Shown here in pieces: positions 47,512-57,665 of a DNA stretch of 64,000 nt. Every line of letters starts with the position of its first letter. Position 1 is the first letter of the stretch. The translations under genes were made by a program, and so were the position numbers. A model generated the notes under the pieces. That model was not told the DNA's origin. It saw nothing but the letters and a program-made list of their open reading frames with translations, and did not search any database. The stretch is from Candidatus Fusicatenibacter intestinigallinarum (GTDB lineage Bacteria > Bacillota > Clostridia > Lachnospirales > Lachnospiraceae). The stretch covers positions 32,916-96,915 of the forward strand of contig DWWU01000030.1 of NCBI GenBank assembly GCA_019119555.1, given 5' to 3'.

Positions 47512-49725
47512 TCAGTCTTCCACCGGTTCCGCCGGGCGGAAGATTCTCGGGTCGCTGCTCTCCAGAACCACTCTGGCCTTTGCCGTCGCCTCCTCACAGA
47601 AATACTCCTGCGCATTGAGAAGCGTCTTCCCACGCCGATCGATTTTCTCGTAGGTTCCGTCCGCCTGGAGAACATGGGCCTTCATATTATCTGCCATCTG
47701 GATCTCCAGGATATGCATTACTTCTTTTTTGATCTTCTCATCCTCCACAGGGAAAACGATCTCCACCCGCTTGTCCAGGTTTCTCGGCATCCAGTCCGCG
47801 CTTCCCATATAGACCTCTTCGCTGCCGTCGCTGTAGAAGTAGAAAATCCGCGCGTGTTCCAGGAAATTTCCCACAATGGAACGCACCGTGATATTCTCGC
47901 TGATTCCCGGAATGCCCACCTTCAGACAGCAGATTCCGCGGACGATCAGATCGATCTTCACGCCTGCCGCGGACGCCCGGTACAGCGCCGCGATGATATC
48001 ACGGTCGCACAGGGAGTTCATTTTTGCGACAATATGCGCCTTCAATCCCTTCTTCGCATTCTCCTCCTCCATCGCAATCAGATGCAGGAACCGGTCGCGC
48101 ATCCACAGCGGCGCAACCACCAGCTTGTTCCATCTCTCCGGCTCGGAATAACCTGACAGCATGTTAAACACTGCGGTGGCGTCCTCGCCGATCCGCGCGT
48201 CGCAGGTCAGAAGACCGCAGTCTGTGTACAGCTTTGCCGTGGAATCGTTGTAGTTTCCGGTTCCAAGATGTACATAGCGGCGGATCCCTGTCTCTTCCCG
48301 GCGCACCACCAGCGTGATCTTGCTGTGCGTCTTCAGTCCAAGGAGACCGTAAATTACATGGCAGCCGGCCTTCTCCAGCATCTTCGCCCAGACAATATTG
48401 TTTTCCTCATCAAACCGGGCTTTCAGCTCAACCAGCACCGACACCTGCTTTCCATTCTCCGCCGCCTGGGCCAGCGCGGCGATGATCGGGGAATTCCCGC
48501 TGACACGGTACAGCGTCTGCTTGATTGCAAGGACATCGGGATCCTTTGCGGCGCTCTGGACAAACTGCACCACCGGGTCAAAGCTCTGGTACGGGTGATG
48601 CAGAAGAATATCTCCCTTCCGGATATTCGTAAAGATATCGTCGTCATTCATCAGCTCCGGAACCGCTGCCGGGGTGTATTTCGGAATCTTGTACTGTTCA
48701 AATCCCTCCAGACCGTACAGCTTCATCAGGAACGTCAGATCCAGCGGTCCCGGGATGTAGAAAATATCCTCTTCCCCGATGTTGAATTCCGTCTTCAGAA
48801 TTTTCAGCAGCCGCTTGTCGACCTTATCCTCCACCTCCAGGCGAATGACCTCGCCCCACTGGCGCTTTTTCAGCTGTTTCTGGATTTCCTTCAGAAGATC
48901 CGCCGCATCCTCCTCGTCGATGGACAGATCCGCGTTTCTCATGACACGGTACGGATGGGCACAGACAACGTCGTAGCTGAGGAACAGCTTTCCGATATTC
49001 CGCTCAATAATTTCTTCCAGCAGGATCACGGCGATTCCCTGCCCTTCCGCCGTCGGAAGCGTAATAAAGCGCGGAAGCACAGAGGGAACCTGCACGGTTG
49101 CAAATTCCAGCTCGACCTTTGTCTTTTTGGAATTTTTGTCCGCTCCTTCTTTTCCCTCTTTCTTTGCCACACGTTTTTCCGCTTTCGCGCTTAAGCCTTC
49201 TCCTTTTTTCTGAATCAGGGCGCCGATGTTCAGGGTTTTGTTCCGGATCAGCGGAAACGGGCGGGAGGAATCCATAGCCATCGGAGTCAGCACAGGGTAA
49301 ATGTTTTCTTCAAAATAGTCGTCTACATATTTCGCCTGCTCCGGCGTCAGATCTTCATGGGAGCTGATCACCTTCAGTCCCACCCGCTCCAGCGCCGGAA
49401 GAAGCGACCGGTTGTAGGTGTTGTACTGAACCTGCACCATCTCGTGGGTCTTGACGCTGATTGCCGCCAGCTGCTCCTTCGGCGTCATACCGGCAATATC
49501 CGTCTTGGTATATCCCGCATGCACCATATCTTTCAGGGATGCCACACGGATCATATGAAATTCATCCAGGTTGGACGAAGTAAAGTTCAGGGATTTCAGG
49601 CGCTCAAAAAGCGGAAGCGTTTTATCCCTCGCTTCGCTGAGCACACGCTCATTGAACTGAAGCCAGCTCAGTTCACGGTTGACATAGTATTCCGGTTTCA
49701 AATACGGGGTGTAATCGTGATCCAT
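47512..49725 (-). CDS. ppk1: Polyphosphate kinase
   Basis: Makes inorganic polyphosphate from ATP. 737 residues, family length. The PPK1 domains run in order: N-terminal NRELSWLQFNERVL, head and the catalytic C1 domain containing the phospho-histidine in GLKTHSKITLVVRRE, and VHLGTGNYN; a second conserved His region lies in the C2 domain near MGSADWMPRNLDKRVE. A charged lysine-rich insertion (about residues 175-205) is not typical. Follows the exopolyphosphatase gene by 14 bases; together they set the polyphosphate level. Last gene of pheA-DUF815-ppx-ppk1. Confidence 0.95.
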   Translation of the reverse strand: MDHDYTPYLKPEYYVNRELSWLQFNERVLSEARDKTLPLFERLKSLNFTSSNLDEFHMIRVASLKDMVHAGYTKTDIAGMTPKEQLAAISVKTHEMVQVQYNTYNRSLLPALERVGLKVISSHEDLTPEQAKYVDDYFEENIYPVLTPMAMDSSRPFPLIRNKTLNIGALIQKKGEGLSAKAEKRVAKKEGKEGADKNSKKTKVELEFATVQVPSVLPRFITLPTAEGQGIAVILLEEIIERNIGKLFLSYDVVCAHPYRVMRNADLSIDEEDAADLLKEIQKQLKKRQWGEVIRLEVEDKVDKRLLKILKTEFNIGEEDIFYIPGPLDLTFLMKLYGLEGFEQYKIPKYTPAAVPELMNDDDIFTNIRKGDILLHHPYQSFDPVVQFVQSAAKDPDVLAIKQTLYRVSGNSPIIAALAQAAENGKQVSVLVELKARFDEENNIVWAKMLEKAGCHVIYGLLGLKTHSKITLVVRREETGIRRYVHLGTGNYNDSTAKLYTDCGLLTCDARIGEDATAVFNMLSGYSEPERWNKLVVAPLWMRDRFLHLIAMEEENAKKGLKAHIVAKMNSLCDRDIIAALYRASAAGVKIDLIVRGICCLKVGIPGISENITVRSIVGNFLEHARIFYFYSDGSEEVYMGSADWMPRNLDKRVEIVFPVEDEKIKKEVMHILEIQMADNMKAHVLQADGTYEKIDRRGKTLLNAQEYFCEEATAKARVVLESSDPRIFRPAEPVED

Positions 49726-49739
49726 TTTTCGTTTCCTCC

Positions 49740-51281
49740 TTACAATTGCCGTTTCACTTTCAGAATCGGGCGTACGCTGAAGACTTCATAGAAGAAATCC
49801 ATCTTGTCCTTGCACAGCCCCTGCTCCAGAGTAAAGTCGCCGTTCACCGTCAGATAGAGGGTCAGCTCCCGCTCTTTCAGAACTGCGCGCGCCTGCTGCA
49901 CTTTCTGCTGATGGCTGCGGTCCAGCGTGTTGGCAAGACGGAGAATCGCCGTCATCTCAGCAATTTTCAGATATTTTTCTTCGCTGACTGCAGCCGCCTG
50001 AGCGAACTGATCATACTGGGGAAGATATTCTGTGTTGTACCTTCCGATCAGCGCGATCATCTCACGCTCTGCATGGGACAGTCCGATGATCTCGTTGGAC
50101 ATGATAATATGGTAAGTACACTGTCCCGGACTGTTCAGGCTGATATATTTTCCCACATCATGAAGCATTGCAGCAATCTGGAGCAGAAGCCGCTCCCTCG
50201 CCCCCATGCCATGAATTTTTTTCATGGCATCAAAGATTTCCATGGCGATCATCTGAATATTCTGAATATGCGGCCGGTTTACCGCATAACGTTTGCCGAT
50301 ATTTTTCGCTGCCATCAGAATATCGTTCTCGAAGCTGTGCTTTACCTTAATCAGCTTTTTCTCCTCCGCATACTCATAGGCAAGACCTCTCGCCAGATGA
50401 GTACCCGGTATCCAGATCTGCTGAACATCCATCATATCCACCAGAGTGTCGCAGATCACCGCCGCGGGGCTCATCAGCAACGCGTTCTCCAGAGGAACTC
50501 CGAATTTTACTGCCAGTTCCATCGGAGAATGACCGCTGATCTGCTGAACCCAGTTCCGGAAGGTTTTTCTTGAAATGATCCGGCTGCTACGCTCTTCCTC
50601 GTTCTGGAAAATCGCATTTGTGAAAAAATCTCCCAGCAGCATGACATTTTCAATCTTCCGGTCTTTCAGATACATTTTCTTAAAGCTGAGCATTTCATTC
50701 CAGATAAATTCTTTCACCAGCGTCTCATAATGGGAAGTCTCGCTGGCAATTCCGGACAGGCGCTCACGGATGCGGACGCTGCCCATGCGCAGATTCTGGG
50801 TTGTCACCAGAGCGTCCTTGTCGAACAGGGAAACCTGGGTACTGCCGCCGTCAAGGTCAATGATCGCGGTTCCCTTCTCAATAATTTTGTTAAAATCCGT
50901 TTCCATCGTCGCCAACGCTTTATAGCTAAGAAAACGCTGTTCCGAATTGCTCAGGATCGTCACCTCAAGCCCGGTCAGCTGGCGGATTTTTCCGATGATA
51001 AACAGACTGTTCTGCGCCTCCCGGAGGGCGCTTGAAGCCACTGCCCGATAGGCGTCCACCTTATATCCGTCCATAATCCGGACAAAATCTTCCAGAACCG
51101 CGCAGAGCTCTTCCTCCAGCTCAGGACTGATTTTTCCGTCGGAATACGTATCCTTTCCCAGCTCGATTCTGTGCCGGATTTTGTCAATGCTTTTGATTCG
51201 CTGCTTTCTGGAAATCTCAAAAATTTCCAGAAACACATCGTAAGTGCCAATGTCGATGGCGGCAAATGTTGCGATCTGCAT
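49740..51281 (-). CDS. ppx: Ppx/GppA exopolyphosphatase with HD domain
   Basis: Splits terminal phosphate from polyphosphate or pppGpp. 513 residues. The sugar kinase/actin-like core has IDIGTYDVFLEI and DLDGGSTQVSLF phosphate loops; the C-terminal HD-type helical domain shows AAMLHDVGKYIS, as in E. coli PPX and GppA. Twelve bases downstream of the DUF815 gene and followed by ppk1, thus opposing enzymes in one transcript. Which of the two activities dominates is not decided by sequence. Confidence 0.92.
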   Translation of the reverse strand: MQIATFAAIDIGTYDVFLEIFEISRKQRIKSIDKIRHRIELGKDTYSDGKISPELEEELCAVLEDFVRIMDGYKVDAYRAVASSALREAQNSLFIIGKIRQLTGLEVTILSNSEQRFLSYKALATMETDFNKIIEKGTAIIDLDGGSTQVSLFDKDALVTTQNLRMGSVRIRERLSGIASETSHYETLVKEFIWNEMLSFKKMYLKDRKIENVMLLGDFFTNAIFQNEEERSSRIISRKTFRNWVQQISGHSPMELAVKFGVPLENALLMSPAAVICDTLVDMMDVQQIWIPGTHLARGLAYEYAEEKKLIKVKHSFENDILMAAKNIGKRYAVNRPHIQNIQMIAMEIFDAMKKIHGMGARERLLLQIAAMLHDVGKYISLNSPGQCTYHIIMSNEIIGLSHAEREMIALIGRYNTEYLPQYDQFAQAAAVSEEKYLKIAEMTAILRLANTLDRSHQQKVQQARAVLKERELTLYLTVNGDFTLEQGLCKDKMDFFYEVFSVRPILKVKRQL

Positions 51282-51293
51282 ACTCTTCCTCCT

Positions 51294-52601
51294 TTACGCC
51301 TGCTCCGGTCTGCCCAGCAGGTAGTCGATAAACTGCTGCGCCGTTCTGCCGGAAAGTCCGCCATGATTCAGTTCCCACTTGTTGGCCTCCAGCAGAAGCT
51401 CCTCCTCCGACATTCGAACGCCGTACCGTTCCGCAAGAGTCGTCACAATTTTCTGAAACTGTTTTTTGTCCGGTGCCCCGAAATAGATCGTCACACCGAA
51501 ACGGTATACCAGGGACAGTTTTTCCTGCACCGTATCGGAGGTGTGCATATCCTCCCGGATTCCTTCTTTGTCCCCGTAAGTCTCCTTGATCAGGTGGCGC
51601 CGGTTAGAGGTCGCATAGATCAGAATATTGTCCGGCTTTTTCTCCAGGCCGCCCTCGATCACTGCTTTCAGATATTTATACTCTGTCTCAAACTCTTCAA
51701 AGGAAAGGTCGTCCATATAGATGATAAACCTGTAATTACGGTTTTTGATCTGAGCGATCAGCTCGTTCAGATCCTGAAACTGGTGCTTGTACACCTCGAT
51801 GATCCTAAGCCCCTGATCATAGTACTCATTGAGAATTCCCTTGATGCTGGAGGATTTTCCGGTTCCCGCATCTCCATAAAGCAGACAGTTGTTCGCTTTT
51901 CTTCCCTGCACAAACGCCTCGGTATTGTCGATCAGCTTTTTCTTTGCGATTTCATATCCCACCAGATCCTCAAGATGCACATGGGCGATGTTGGTGATCG
52001 GGATAATCTCCACGCGGCCGTTTACGCGGCCGATCCGGAACGCCTTGTGCAGACCCAGCTTGCCGACGCCGAAATCCTTATAAAAGCAGATCATGTCCTC
52101 CATAAATTCTTCCGCTGTCTCCGCTTTCTGCAGTCGGACAGACAGCTCGCCGATTCTGTCACGGATCCGTTTGTTGAACAGTTTGTTTGGACTGTCCGTG
52201 TTTCTGTATTCACAGATAATCGTCCCGTCCCCGGAATCAAAAATCCGGTCAAACACCCGGATGTCGAAGTCAAACAGCTCTTTGAAGCGGATAAAATCAT
52301 GCTTCGCCATCTGGTTGATGCTTCCCTCCACACGCCCCACAATCTCGCAGGAGGTGGAAAAAGCGTTTTCCTTGTTGACCAGAAGATACGTCAGATAGTT
52401 GCACCAGAGATTCCCTGAAAATCCGTACCGATTGGCCATCTCCACCAGCCGGTTCAGCCCATCGTAAAACATTTTCCGACAGGATTCCAGGTCGGAAACA
52501 ATCGTCTCATTCTGCACCGCCTCAATGATTCCGGTAAAATCCTTCAGCACCTCATCTTCTTCAAAATCACGGTATAAGATACATTCTTCAATTCTCGTCA
52601 T
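51294..52601 (-). CDS. DUF815-family AAA ATPase
   Basis: 435 residues, predicted P-loop ATPase of unclear function. An N-terminal helical part of about 180 residues is followed by Walker A LLYGDAGTGKSSSI, a Walker B-like FIIYMDDLSFEE, and a sensor stretch ILIYATSNRRHLI; the C-terminus has a small lid domain. The family is widely distributed and lacks an agreed role. It lies tightly between pheA (23 bases) and ppx (12 bases), so it is co-expressed with polyphosphate metabolism, a link that may hint at its role. Confidence 0.85.
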   Translation of the reverse strand: MTRIEECILYRDFEEDEVLKDFTGIIEAVQNETIVSDLESCRKMFYDGLNRLVEMANRYGFSGNLWCNYLTYLLVNKENAFSTSCEIVGRVEGSINQMAKHDFIRFKELFDFDIRVFDRIFDSGDGTIICEYRNTDSPNKLFNKRIRDRIGELSVRLQKAETAEEFMEDMICFYKDFGVGKLGLHKAFRIGRVNGRVEIIPITNIAHVHLEDLVGYEIAKKKLIDNTEAFVQGRKANNCLLYGDAGTGKSSSIKGILNEYYDQGLRIIEVYKHQFQDLNELIAQIKNRNYRFIIYMDDLSFEEFETEYKYLKAVIEGGLEKKPDNILIYATSNRRHLIKETYGDKEGIREDMHTSDTVQEKLSLVYRFGVTIYFGAPDKKQFQKIVTTLAERYGVRMSEEELLLEANKWELNHGGLSGRTAQQFIDYLLGRPEQA

Positions 52602-52624
52602 TCTTCTTCCCCTTTTCCGGTTTC

Positions 52625-53761
52625 TCAGTAATTCCCGTACACCCGCATCTTTTTGGCTTCCGAGGCGATCCCAAGCAATGCGTTCTTCACCGCGGCGTCG
52701 CTCAGATTTCCCTCAAAGTCCACAAAAAAGCGGTACTCCCAGTTTCGTTTCGGAATCGGACGGGATTCGATCTTCGTCATATTCAGATCGTTATAGATAA
52801 TATGAGACAGAATATTGTACAGGGATCCCGTCTCATGAGGCAGTTCGATACAGATACTGATCTTCCGGGCATTCTTCCTGAAATAAGGTTTTCCGGAAAT
52901 AATCACAAACCGTGTCTCATTGTTGCTGCTGACAAACTCCTGATCCAGAATCTGCAGTCCGAAATGTTCCGCCGCATACCGGCTGGCGATCGCAGCTTTC
53001 TTCGGATCCCCGCTCTCAGCCACCATCTGCGCGGCCACCGCCGTATTCAGAACCGTCTTCTGCTTCCACTGTGGATGTTTCTCAAGGTATGCTTTCGACT
53101 GTGCCAGTCCCTGCGGATGGGAATAGACCTCGGTCAGCTCCTCTATCCTGCTCCCCGGAACTCCCATCAGCACATGAGCCACCGGAATAATCTGCTCCCC
53201 GACAATATAATTGGGATATTCCACCAGAAGGTCATAAATGTCAAGCACGCTTCCCGCTGTGGAATTTTCGATGGGAAGTACCGCATAATCCGCTTTTCCC
53301 TGGCAGATCGCCTCCATCGCATCCTTCCAGGTTTCCACGTGGAAGCTGTTCACTTCATCGCCGAAGAACGTTTTCATCGCCGCAAAACTGTAGGCGCCCT
53401 CCACTCCCTGAAACACTACCGCGGCGCCTGCGGACGGAAGCTCGTCGACCGGAATATAACCGTTTTCCGGCATTCCTCCGGTCTGCCCGTTCTCCGCGAG
53501 CAGCTGATACTGGCGTTTCCGGCTGATGGACATGATCTGCTGGAAGAGTTCCTGCACGGCTTTTCTGTTAAACGCATCGGAAGCCATCGTTCCCAGGGTT
53601 TCCAGCTTGCTGATCTCCCTCTCCCGGTCGAAAACCGGTTTGCCTGCTCCTATTTTGTACTCCGCAACTTTTCCTGTCAGACGCATCCGCTGTTCAAACA
53701 GACGGACAATCTCCTTGTCTGTCGCATCGATCTCCTTTCGTATTTCACCTAAATCCAGCAT
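52625..53761 (-). CDS. pheA: Bifunctional chorismate mutase/prephenate dehydratase
   Basis: Two steps of phenylalanine synthesis. 378 residues. Residues 1-90 are the AroQ helical chorismate mutase (LDLGEIRKEIDATDKEIVRLF). The dehydratase domain spans about 115-285 with FQGVEGAYSFAAM and the TRF motif in NNETRFVIIS. An ACT domain (about 295-375) with LPHETGSLYNILS and ESRPIPKRNWEYRFFVDFEG should bind phenylalanine for feedback control. First gene of a unit with DUF815, ppx and ppk1. No attenuator was recognised upstream; TTGTAA, 17 bases, TAGAAT is a possible promoter. Confidence 0.95.
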   Translation of the reverse strand: MLDLGEIRKEIDATDKEIVRLFEQRMRLTGKVAEYKIGAGKPVFDREREISKLETLGTMASDAFNRKAVQELFQQIMSISRKRQYQLLAENGQTGGMPENGYIPVDELPSAGAAVVFQGVEGAYSFAAMKTFFGDEVNSFHVETWKDAMEAICQGKADYAVLPIENSTAGSVLDIYDLLVEYPNYIVGEQIIPVAHVLMGVPGSRIEELTEVYSHPQGLAQSKAYLEKHPQWKQKTVLNTAVAAQMVAESGDPKKAAIASRYAAEHFGLQILDQEFVSSNNETRFVIISGKPYFRKNARKISICIELPHETGSLYNILSHIIYNDLNMTKIESRPIPKRNWEYRFFVDFEGNLSDAAVKNALLGIASEAKKMRVYGNY

Positions 53762-53894
53762 CTTTCTGTAACCTTTCCAAATTAATACTATCTTTTTTCA
53801 TCAGTTATTCTACTATACTTTCTGCCGTTTTACAAGAAAGCTTCTCTGTATCCGGGCCAAAAACAGAAAATTTTACACAATTTTTACAAAGCAA

Positions 53895-53946
53895 GACAGC
53901 GGAAAAGGATTTCACCGCTTTTCCGCGTAAATCCTCTTCCGCTGTC
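53895..53946 (-). terminator. Terminator of the MBL/cell-wall-repeat gene
   Basis: GACAGCGGAAAAGGATTT pairs with AAATCCTCTTCCGCTGTC (one mismatch) with an inner CCGC/GCGG helix; on the minus strand it follows the gene ending at 53958. Confidence 0.75.
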
Positions 53947-53957
53947 TTCATTTTTTC

Positions 53958-56402
53958 CTAAACAAGCTCTCCTTTAAAATTGAAGGTATAGGGGACGCCG
54001 TCAATGGTTATCGTCATAGAATATGCCATACCGCCCCAGTCACGGAAATAGTAAGTCTTTCCGTTTTCTTCCCGCCAGCCCGTGTACATGGTGCCGTCTT
54101 CGTTAAAATAATAAGTGTCCCTTCCTTCTCTCACCCGCTGGTTCCGGTATGCCCGGCCCTCACTGTCAAACAGATACCAGGAGCCTGTCGCCGGATCCTG
54201 ATGCCAGGCGTTATACTGCCTTCCGCCCCAGGTGCGGAAATAGTACAGGTTTCCGTTCAGCCAGCAGAGTTCATCTTTCTTCATCGTACAGTCGCTGTTA
54301 AAATAGTACCAGTCAATTCCGATCTTGTTCCATCCGGTGTTCAGCGCTCCGCCCCAGCTCCGGAAATAATACCAGTTTCCGTCTACCGGATTCTGGTACC
54401 AGTCATTATAGAGCATTCCGCCCCAGGTGCGGAAATAATAGATATCGTTGCCGATCTTGCAGAGTTCATCTTTCTTCATCGTGCAGTCCGGATCAAAATA
54501 ATACCAGTTGTCATCAATATAATTCCAGCCTGTATTCAGCGCTCCGCCCCAGCTTCGCATATAATACCAGTTTCCGTCCACCGGATTCTGATACCAGTCA
54601 TTATAGAGCATTCCGCCCCAGGTGCGGAAATAATAAATATCTCCGTCAACGGTGCACAGCTCGTTGGCTTTCATGGTTCCGTCTTCGTTAAAATAATACC
54701 AGTCGATTCCGTCCTTGATCCATCCGGTTGTCAGCCGGCCTCCGGTGACATAGCCCCAGGAACCATTGTAACGGATCCAGGAACCCTGGCTGACCTTTCC
54801 CTCGCTGTCAAAGCTTACGGTATATCCGTCCAGCTTTGTTGTAAGGCTATAAGCTCTTCCGCCCCAGCTTCGCAGCCAGTACACAAACCCTGTGTCCGGA
54901 TCACGCAGCCAACAGTTGCTCAGCATAACGCCGTTGTCCGTATTCAGGTAATACCAGTCGATTCCGACCTTCTGCCAGCCTTTCAGCATTTTTCCGTCTG
55001 TCTCATCCAGCAGATACCACTGTCCGCCGTCCTGAACCCAGCCATTCCTCATTTCCCCGGTTTCCGGATCCATATAGTAGCGGTTTCCGGATATCTCCAG
55101 CCAGCCTTTCCTGAACTCGCCGTCCTCACCGACATAATATTTCTTTCCGTCCTGCGTGATCCATCCTTCAATTACTTTCAGACGTCCGCTGCTGTCCGCG
55201 TGATAGATCAGCCCGGTGGATTCATCCTGAATATCTTCGTTAGCTGCAAGAATTCCGTTTTCCTTGGCGTAATATAAAACGCCGTCCTGTTCAAACAGAC
55301 CCTCACACCACAGGCCGTCGCTGTAGGCTCTCAGCCGCCCGTCATGATCCGTATAGATCCGAAAGCTTCCGTCGGCGCTGGTCGTCACATTGCTGCCGCC
55401 AAATTCCACAACGATGGCCTCCTGGGAGGTAAACGCCGGAAGCGCGAACACTCTGCTTCCGATCTCTCCGAGCAGATTGATACGGGAAGACTTTACATTT
55501 GAGAAGGCTCCCGGAATCACCAGAACCTCCGGACTGGTTGCCTCCACAAAGGAATCTGTCATACTGTCAAAATTCCCATGATGATTGGCCTCCAGCACCT
55601 CGAGATCCGTCACCTGCGGATACTCCTGAACGATCCGGGTAAGATCCCCGTCGTCGTCACACAGATCGCTGGTCAGAAACGCCGTTTTTCCATTGGCCTG
55701 GGCGATCACTCCCAGACAGAACCAGTTGGCGTCATACGTCTTCTGACTCTGATAGGAAGGGTCGTAGTTTACAATCTGAAGCTGAAAATCCCCCAGAGAC
55801 AGACGGCTGTTCTGGTCATTGATATCCTGCACCACCTGAATTCCCATCTCCGCAGCCGCTTCCAGCGTCTGATCGTATACATACTGGTTATCCCAGAGAT
55901 GGACATCCGTCTGCGACGTGTCAATATAGCTGTCGTCATACGGCATCAGATACAGCGTCTGGGGCTGAAATTCCCGGATCACCGTATCAGCAGTCCCGAT
56001 ATGGTCGCTGTGGGGATGCGTTCCGATATAAAATAGGAAGTTATCCTTGTTCACACCCAGCTTTCTCAGATAGTTTACGACTTCCTCATCGTTGCCGTCG
56101 TCGGTGACAATGCCGGATCTCAGCGGATATCTGGGATCACTTCCGTCCGGATAATCCCAGTCCTCTCCGGAATCAATCATACCGAAAATAGGATTTCCGT
56201 CTGCGTCTCTGCTTTCCAGAAGCGTTCCCTCCGTAGACTGGCTGAACGCAAGAAAATGAATTCTCGCGACACCGCTTCCCTGCGCATAGACGGTATCCGC
56301 GGAATTCCCCTGCAGCGCCCCTGCAATACAAAGCGCAGAACAGATCGCCGCCAGCTTCCCGATATGTTTCCGGCCCATCGTCACAATTTTCTTTCTATGC
56401 AA
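53958..56402 (-). CDS. Secreted MBL-fold protein with cell-wall-binding repeats
   Basis: 814 residues. A signal peptide (residues about 9-45, AAICSALCIAGALQG) and a metallo-beta-lactamase domain (about 45-345) with GTHPHSDHIGTAD and EANHHGNFDS metal motifs, as in ComEC-like hydrolases. From about 350 on come some 18 aromatic cell-wall-binding repeats (GWYYF, DWYYLN, GGALNTGW), of the choline-binding type that anchor to wall polymers. The TTG start is preferred because AAGGAAG lies 8 bases upstream; the ATG nine codons later lacks a site. Two MBL proteins with different anchors occur in this window. Substrate unknown. Confidence 0.85.
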   Translation of the reverse strand: MHRKKIVTMGRKHIGKLAAICSALCIAGALQGNSADTVYAQGSGVARIHFLAFSQSTEGTLLESRDADGNPIFGMIDSGEDWDYPDGSDPRYPLRSGIVTDDGNDEEVVNYLRKLGVNKDNFLFYIGTHPHSDHIGTADTVIREFQPQTLYLMPYDDSYIDTSQTDVHLWDNQYVYDQTLEAAAEMGIQVVQDINDQNSRLSLGDFQLQIVNYDPSYQSQKTYDANWFCLGVIAQANGKTAFLTSDLCDDDGDLTRIVQEYPQVTDLEVLEANHHGNFDSMTDSFVEATSPEVLVIPGAFSNVKSSRINLLGEIGSRVFALPAFTSQEAIVVEFGGSNVTTSADGSFRIYTDHDGRLRAYSDGLWCEGLFEQDGVLYYAKENGILAANEDIQDESTGLIYHADSSGRLKVIEGWITQDGKKYYVGEDGEFRKGWLEISGNRYYMDPETGEMRNGWVQDGGQWYLLDETDGKMLKGWQKVGIDWYYLNTDNGVMLSNCWLRDPDTGFVYWLRSWGGRAYSLTTKLDGYTVSFDSEGKVSQGSWIRYNGSWGYVTGGRLTTGWIKDGIDWYYFNEDGTMKANELCTVDGDIYYFRTWGGMLYNDWYQNPVDGNWYYMRSWGGALNTGWNYIDDNWYYFDPDCTMKKDELCKIGNDIYYFRTWGGMLYNDWYQNPVDGNWYYFRSWGGALNTGWNKIGIDWYYFNSDCTMKKDELCWLNGNLYYFRTWGGRQYNAWHQDPATGSWYLFDSEGRAYRNQRVREGRDTYYFNEDGTMYTGWREENGKTYYFRDWGGMAYSMTITIDGVPYTFNFKGELV
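54216..54800. repeat. 195-bp tandem duplication inside the cell-wall-binding region
   Basis: A 65-codon unit recurs at an offset of exactly 195 bases: TTCCGCCCCAGGTGCGGAAA begins at 54221, 54416 and 54611. The first two share most bases and encode near-identical GGMLYNDWYQNPVDGNWYY repeats, pointing to recent duplication. Confidence 0.85.
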
Positions 56403-56543
56403 TTTTTTTACTTCCTTTCCAGTTCCTGCTTTTACCTTTTTCTTATCCTCTTCTGCAGAAAAAATACCGCAAAGAAATCCTAATTATCATAACACAGGCC
56501 TGAAAACGTTGCAACAGCTTTATCGCAGGAAATACATGGGCCC

Positions 56544-56571
56544 GCAGCAGTTCAGTCAGCTGAACTGCTGC
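56544..56571. repeat. Dispersed palindromic repeat, perfect 28-bp short form
   Basis: GCAGCAGTTCAGT-CA-GCTGAACTGCTGC, arms match except one position, in the divergent region between the MBL gene and pyrB. Confidence 0.82.
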
Positions 56572-56600
56572 CCTGCAACCGACAACCCGTCTCTCACTTC

Positions 56601-56629
56601 TTGCATTTTCTTCCTTTTTGTGATATGGT
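56601..56629 (+). promoter_or_regulatory. Predicted promoter of pyrB-pyrI
   Basis: TTGCAT, 17-base spacer, TATGGT, with a leader of about 40 bases. No PyrR-type attenuator hairpins could be recognised. Confidence 0.6.
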
Positions 56630-56675
56630 GGAACACAGAAAAAAAGAATATGTATCTATTAAAAGGAGGTCACTT

Positions 56676-57596
56676 ATGCGACATTTAATGAGTCCTTTGG
56701 ATTTTTCTGTCGACGAACTGGAAAGGCTGATGGATCTGGCCAATGATATCGAACACAATCCAGAGAAATATGCACACGCCTGCGACGGCAAAATCCTGGC
56801 CACTCTGTTCTATGAGCCGAGTACCCGCACCCGATTAAGCTTTGAATCTGCAATGATTCGCCTCGGAGGAAAATGTCTTGGCTTTGCATCCGCAGACAAC
56901 AGTTCCGCCGCAAAAGGAGAAAGTGTGTCCGATACGATTCGGATCGTATCCTGCTACGCTGATATCTGTGCCATGCGCCATCCGAAAGAAGGAGCCCCTC
57001 TGGTAGCTTCCCTTGTTTCCGGTATCCCGGTGATCAACGCCGGCGACGGCGGACATCAGCATCCGACGCAGACGCTCACGGATCTGCTGACAATTCGCTC
57101 GATGAAAGGTCGTCTGGACCACCTGACCATCGGTCTGTGCGGAGATCTGAAATTTGGCCGTACCGTCCATTCTCTGATCAGCGCTCTGGTCCGCTACGAA
57201 GGAATCCGTTTTCTTCTGATCTCGCCGGATGAGCTTCGTGTTCCCGACTATATCCGCAACGATGTGCTGAAAGCCAATCACATCGATTTTGAGGAAGTCA
57301 CAAAACTGGAGGACGCCCTGCCTCATCTGGATCTGCTGTACATGACCCGCGTTCAGAAGGAACGTTTCTTCAATGAAGAAGACTACGTCCGCATGAAAGA
57401 CTTCTACATTCTGGACAAAGCCAAAATGGAGCTTGCCGGCCCGGATATGCTGGTGCTTCATCCGCTTCCCCGTGTCAATGAGATTTCTGTCGAAGTAGAC
57501 AGCGATCCACGCGCCGCTTACTTCAAACAGGCACAGTACGGAGTATATGCCCGAATGGCGCTGATCCTGACGCTTCTTGGAATCGAAACAAAATAG
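56676..57596 (+). CDS. pyrB: Aspartate carbamoyltransferase catalytic subunit
   Basis: First committed step of pyrimidine synthesis: carbamoyl phosphate plus aspartate gives carbamoyl aspartate. 306 residues. Carbamoyl-phosphate motif [13 protein letters not shown], and [17 protein letters not shown] and [10 protein letters not shown] for aspartate and phosphate binding. The ATG at 56676 has AAAAGGAGG; an earlier in-frame start would lie in the promoter. Paired with regulatory subunit pyrI 69 bases later, as in the E. coli-type allosteric dodecamer. Confidence 0.96.
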   Translation: MRHLMSPLDFSVDELERLMDLANDIEHNPEKYAHACDGKILATLFYEPSTRTRLSFESAMIRLGGKCLGFASADNSSAAKGESVSDTIRIVSCYADICAMRHPKEGAPLVASLVSGIPVINAGDGGHQHPTQTLTDLLTIRSMKGRLDHLTIGLCGDLKFGRTVHSLISALVRYEGIRFLLISPDELRVPDYIRNDVLKANHIDFEEVTKLEDALPHLDLLYMTRVQKERFFNEEDYVRMKDFYILDKAKMELAGPDMLVLHPLPRVNEISVEVDSDPRAAYFKQAQYGVYARMALILTLLGIETK

Positions 57597-57665
57597 CAAG
57601 AAGTTCGAACGCAAACTTTCAAATCTGCCATGATGACGCAGCAAAGGCGTCAGGAAGGAGAAAAA

